Source: JBOHRE01 sp050732635
GTDB lineage: Bacteria; Gemmatimonadota; Gemmatimonadetes; Longimicrobiales; RSA9
NCBI GenBank assembly: GCA_050732635.1
Contig: JBOHRE010000130.1
Span: 1-7,447 of the forward strand
DNA: 7,447 bases
Direction of reading: 5' to 3'
Both the position numbers and the translations under genes were made by a program. Shown one piece after another: positions 5,077 to 7,447 of the stretch. Each line of letters opens with the position of its first letter. Position 1 is the first letter of the stretch. Under the pieces are notes generated by a model that worked only from the letters and a program-made list of their open reading frames with translations, had not been told where the DNA came from and did not search any database.

Positions 5077-5949
5077 ATGAACCTTCGCCTGATCGCGGTA
5101 CCCTACGATTCCGCGATCAAGGACGTCCGGATGGGCGCCGGTCCGGCCTGTCTGCTGGAGGCCGGACTGCCCATGCGGCTGTCGGCGGCGGGGCATCGTG
5201 TCGAGGTCGAATGGGTCCACCCCGAAACGCCTCAGGGCGAGTTCCCCGCTGAGATCCGCACCGCGTTCGACATTGCGCGCGTCATTGCCGAGCGTGTCGC
5301 TGCGGCGCGTGAGGAGCAGGCACTGCCGATCGTGCTCGCCGGCAACTGCAACACCGCCCTAGGCACGGTCGCCGGCCTCAATGCGAGCGACGTCGGCGTT
5401 CTCTGGTTCGACGCGCACGCCGACTTCAACACCCCGGAGACCACGACGTCGGGCTTTCTCGACGGCATGTCGCTGGCGATGCTCGTGGGGCGCTGTTGGG
5501 CTCCACTGGCTGAAACGATCCCCGGCTTCACGCCGGTCGCCGAGGACCGCGTGCTGCTGCTCGGCGTGCGCGACGTCGACCCCGCGGAACTCGCGCTGCT
5601 GTCCGACAGCGGCGTGCGTGTGCTGGCGCCCGCCGCCGTTCGTGAGGATCTGGAAACGGCGCTGGATCGACTGGCGCGAACCACGCGCGAGGTCTATGTG
5701 CACCTCGACCTCGATGCGCTCGATCCTGGCGACGGACGCGCCAATCGCTTCGCTGCGGCCGACGGCCTCGGCATCGACGAGCTGGAGCGGGCCCTGACGG
5801 GCATTGCGCGCCGGTTCAGCGTGTGCGCGGTGGCCGCCACGGCGTACGATCCCGCCATGGACCGCCAGCGCCGTGTCCCGGCCGCGGCTGCCCGCCTACT
5901 GGGCGCGCTGCTCGCTGACGACCGGGCCGAGCCGCAGCTCGGCGCGTGA
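5077..5949 (+). CDS. Arginase/agmatinase-fold (ureohydrolase) family protein with altered metal site
   Basis: The 290-residue length and motif order match the ureohydrolase superfamily, binuclear Mn2+ enzymes that split amidino or related C-N bonds. Conserved parts are 'WFDAHADFNTPETT' (110-123; ligands D112, H114, D116) and 'VHLDLDALDP' (208-217; ligands D211, D213). The first ligand motif, normally GGDHS, is AGNCN (88-92), with Cys91 in place of the metal-binding His. The usual HG of the substrate loop is DG (D129) in 'SGFLDGMSLAM', and the late E.NP motif that holds the guanidinium appears as 'ATAYDP' (254-259). I recall a branch of the superfamily with 'GNC..xLG' and this same 'NTPET..SG.LxGM' loop, without an established substrate. 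Arginine or agmatine is therefore unlikely to be assured. ATG 5077 matches the family start 'MNLRLIAVPYDS'; GTG 5014 is an unlikely alternative. No strong RBS is visible. Confidence 0.85.
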   Translation: MNLRLIAVPYDSAIKDVRMGAGPACLLEAGLPMRLSAAGHRVEVEWVHPETPQGEFPAEIRTAFDIARVIAERVAAAREEQALPIVLAGNCNTALGTVAGLNASDVGVLWFDAHADFNTPETTTSGFLDGMSLAMLVGRCWAPLAETIPGFTPVAEDRVLLLGVRDVDPAELALLSDSGVRVLAPAAVREDLETALDRLARTTREVYVHLDLDALDPGDGRANRFAAADGLGIDELERALTGIARRFSVCAVAATAYDPAMDRQRRVPAAAARLLGALLADDRAEPQLGA

Positions 5950-5966
5950 CCTCACGTTCCGCCGGC

Positions 5967-6950
5967 TCAGTCCCAGACCAGCACCACCTTGCCGAACGTT
6001 TCGTTCGCCTCGAGCAGCCGGTGGGCCGCGCCGGCCTCGCGCATCGGCAGCACGCGATCGATCACCGGCTCCACACGGCGGGCCTCCAGCAGCGGCCCGA
6101 CCTCCCGCTCGAAGCGAACCGCTGCATCGATCTTCTGTTCGAGCGGCCGCGCGCGCAGGACGGTGCCGATCAAGGTCAGGCGCTTGCGCATCAGGGTGCG
6201 CAGATCGAGCTCGGTTGCGGTGCCTGACACCGTACCGACGACCACCATACGGCCGAGCATGGCGAGCGCCTGGAGGTTGCCGCTGAAATAGCCAGCGCCG
6301 ACCAGGTCCAGGATCGCGTCCACACCGGCGCTGCCGGTGATCCGCGCGACGGACTCGGCGAAATCCTCGCGGCTCGCGTCAACCGGATGCGTCACGCCCA
6401 GCGACGTCGCCCGTTCGAGCTTCCACGCGCTGCGTGCCGTGCCGATGACGCGCGCCCCGGCGGCCGCCGCGAGCTGCGCCGCGGCCGTGCCGACGCCACT
6501 GCCCACTGCGTGCACCAGGAGCCACTCGCCCAGACGCAGGCGCAGCCGTGTGAACAGGGCGTCGTGCGCGGTGATGAACGCTTCCGGAACCGCAGCTGCT
6601 TGCTCGAGCGTGAGCGACATCGGCACCGCAATCGCTTCGCGCTCGTGCACGACCGCGTACTCGGCGTACGACCCGCCGCCGACGAGCCCCATCACCCGCT
6701 CGCCGCCCTGCCAGCGCGCCACGTCGCGGCCCACCGCCTCGACCTCGCCGGCGAACTCCAGGCCCGGCACGGTCTCAGGCCAGCCGCGCGGCGGTGGGTA
6801 CAGCCCGCGCCGCTGCAGTAGATCTCCGCGGTTCACCCCGGCCGCGCGCACGCGTACGCGGATGTCGCCCGCGCCCGGCTCCGGCGTCGCGACCTCGCCC
6901 GGCCGCAGCACCTCCGGACCGCCTGGTTTCGTGATGACGATGGCCTTCAT
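5967..6950 (-). CDS. NAD(P)H:quinone oxidoreductase, zinc-free MDR family (PIG3-like)
   Basis: The 327-residue product is a medium-chain dehydrogenase/reductase of the quinone oxidoreductase type, which reduces quinones or activated alkenes with NAD(P)H in the cytoplasm. The GroES-like N-domain has 'MKAIVITKPGGPEVL', 'RAAGVNRGDLLQRRGLYPPP' (36-54) and 'VPGLEFAGEVEAVG' (61-74). The Rossmann domain carries 'VHAVGSGVGTAAAQLA' (146-161), the nucleotide-binding glycine motif, then 'GTARSAWKLERATSLG'. Catalytic and structural zinc ligands of alcohol dehydrogenases are absent, as expected for this branch. The 'RRGLYPPP' segment resembles the p53-inducible PIG3 group. It ends normally in 'FGKVVLVWD'. 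ATG 6950 is chosen by family start and by GAGGG shortly upstream. It converges on the arginase-fold gene with only 17 bases between stops. The physiological electron acceptor cannot be read from the sequence. Confidence 0.93.
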   Translation of the reverse strand: MKAIVITKPGGPEVLRPGEVATPEPGAGDIRVRVRAAGVNRGDLLQRRGLYPPPRGWPETVPGLEFAGEVEAVGRDVARWQGGERVMGLVGGGSYAEYAVVHEREAIAVPMSLTLEQAAAVPEAFITAHDALFTRLRLRLGEWLLVHAVGSGVGTAAAQLAAAAGARVIGTARSAWKLERATSLGVTHPVDASREDFAESVARITGSAGVDAILDLVGAGYFSGNLQALAMLGRMVVVGTVSGTATELDLRTLMRKRLTLIGTVLRARPLEQKIDAAVRFEREVGPLLEARRVEPVIDRVLPMREAGAAHRLLEANETFGKVVLVWD

Positions 6951-7059
6951 GGCGCCCTCGAAACACGAGCGGCGCCGGAGCTTGCCGACGCCGCGCCGCA
7001 TGGCCGTCCGCCAGCCGGCGGCTCTGCAGTGACCGGCGGCTGCGAACCTCCCGCCTCGC
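6951..7059 (-). other. Gap between two minus-strand genes, weak hairpins only
   Basis: Within these 109 bases CCGCC (7008-7012) can pair with GGCGG (7017-7021), and CAGCCG (7012-7017) with CGGCTG (7037-7042); the two structures exclude each other. CCGGCGGCT is repeated at 7015 and 7034. A factor-independent terminator for the small membrane protein is possible but unconvincing. The quinone oxidoreductase may need its own promoter here, which I cannot identify. Confidence 0.3.
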
Positions 7060-7329
7060 CTACACGAACTTCCTCGCCACGATGTGATAGATCCAGGGGA
7101 ACAGCAGCGCGCCCACGCCTGCGCCGATGATCCCGCCCAGCCGCAAGGGCGTCGGCGCGTGGAAGATGTACGGCCACACGCCGAGCATGCCGCCGATGAA
7201 AGCACCGAAGATCGCGAACACGTAGTTCATCGCCTTCGTATTGATCGGCGCGCGGAACAACGTCCAGGCGATGAAGCCCCCGATCAATGCAATGCCCATC
7301 CAGACCATGAAGCCGGCAATGAAGACCAT
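7060..7329 (-). CDS. Small three-helix membrane protein, resembles GlsB/YeaQ/YmgE family
   Basis: The 89-residue product is almost entirely hydrophobic. Helix 1 is about residues 3-24 ('FIAGFMVWMGIALIGGFIAW'), helix 2 about 34-55 ('NYVFAIFGAFIGGMLGVW') and helix 3 about 64-84 ('GGIIGAGVGALLFPWIYHIV'). The glycine-rich 'GAFIGG' and 'GAGVGA' motifs and total size resemble the GlsB/YeaQ/YmgE (transglycosylase-associated) family of small, stress-linked inner-membrane proteins of unknown mechanism. The match is by layout and not by a diagnostic residue, so the family call is tentative; the membrane call is firm. ATG 7329 has a good RBS, GAGGA, 7 bases upstream on the minus strand, and a TATACT promoter element lies about 35 bases from the start. 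Confidence 0.75.
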   Translation of the reverse strand: MVFIAGFMVWMGIALIGGFIAWTLFRAPINTKAMNYVFAIFGAFIGGMLGVWPYIFHAPTPLRLGGIIGAGVGALLFPWIYHIVARKFV

Positions 7330-7363
7330 GCTGGATTCCTCGGTTCCGATTCAGAGGTGAGAG

Positions 7364-7369
7364 AGTATA
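7364..7369 (-). promoter_or_regulatory. -10 element TATACT for the small membrane protein
   Basis: On the minus strand TATACT (7369-7364) is a five-of-six match to the sigma70 -10 consensus and stands out in very GC-rich DNA. TGGCAC about 18 bases upstream is only a weak -35. Transcription would start near 7357, giving a leader of about 28 bases with the GAGGA ribosome site. Confidence 0.5.
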
Positions 7370-7401
7370 GAGCCGGGCCTCGCGACAGTGCCAGGGCGCG
7401 G

Positions 7402-7447
7402 CTAGCGGGGGATCACGCCGGTCGCCGGTTCGGGTGGGGTCGTGCGC
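7402..7447 (-). CDS. Possible C-terminal end of a further minus-strand gene
   Basis: Reading the minus strand inward from the window edge, one frame runs 'RTTPPEPATGVIPR' to a TAG at 7404-7402, just upstream of the promoter of the small membrane protein. Proline-rich ends such as this are common, but 14 residues cannot prove a gene. No family can be named. Confidence 0.25.
   Translation of the reverse strand, partial: RTTPPEPATGVIPR

Noticed and set aside
5945..5956. CGTGA-CC-TCACG between the convergent arginase-fold and quinone oxidoreductase genes as a terminator
   Set aside because: The two-base loop is too small for a stable hairpin, and there is no T-run on either strand.
6951..7205. 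N-terminal extension of the quinone oxidoreductase to a start at 7205
   Set aside because: The extra 85 residues overlap the small membrane protein gene in another frame and are low-complexity. MKAIV at 6950 with a GAGGG site is the family start.

Overview
The window is a GC-rich bacterial chromosomal segment with short intergenic gaps and genes on both strands. A SusD/RagB-type C-terminus (TonB-linked nutrient uptake) and a small lipoprotein containing 'RDSIIGASPLPGAAGV' point to Gemmatimonadota or a related soil or aquatic phylum. This placement comes from remembered family resemblance, not from a search. No rRNA, tRNA, CRISPR array, phage gene, transposase or complete mobile element is visible.

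Layout. 1-141: C-terminal tail of an upstream + strand protein, probably of the DUF222/HNH endonuclease type, followed by a terminator-like hairpin (148-168). 175-940: an alpha/beta hydrolase broken by an internal deletion and a frame change. Its stop overlaps the stop of the opposing gene in a CTAG. 1841-937 (minus): a two-gene unit of an alkyltransferase-like DNA-damage protein (PWWR instead of PCHR) and a Nudix-fold protein with a degenerate Nudix box. They share a GTGA stop/start overlap, and the first gene ends in an in-frame 27-bp tandem repeat array. 1888-3363 (+): thiI, the tRNA 4-thiouridine sulfurtransferase with a C-terminal rhodanese domain, followed by a hairpin. 3421-3744 (+): a decayed SusD C-terminus. 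4016-3798 (minus): a 72-residue lipoprotein. 4017-4415: a 399-bp divergent gap with two adjacent GC-rich hairpins and a good promoter/RBS for the next gene. 4416-4979 (+): a four-helix membrane protein of unknown function. 5077-5949 (+): an arginase/agmatinase-fold protein whose first metal-binding His and two other active-site positions are replaced. 6950-5967 (minus): an NAD(P)H:quinone oxidoreductase of the zinc-free MDR type. 7329-7060 (minus): a small three-helix membrane protein resembling the GlsB/YeaQ/YmgE family, with its own promoter. 7447-7402 (minus): a possible C-terminus of another gene.

How the genes fit together. The only clear functional pairing is the translationally coupled alkyltransferase-like/Nudix unit, which could link recognition of alkylated DNA with nucleotide-pool or signalling chemistry. 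ThiI, divergent from it, is housekeeping tRNA modification. The two broken genes (hydrolase and SusD) show that this is a region undergoing gene loss. I see no coherent defence or biosynthetic system. The observations most worth follow-up are the repeat-extended alkyltransferase-like protein, the arginase-fold protein with altered ligands, the degenerate Nudix partner and the structured 4017-4415 gap.
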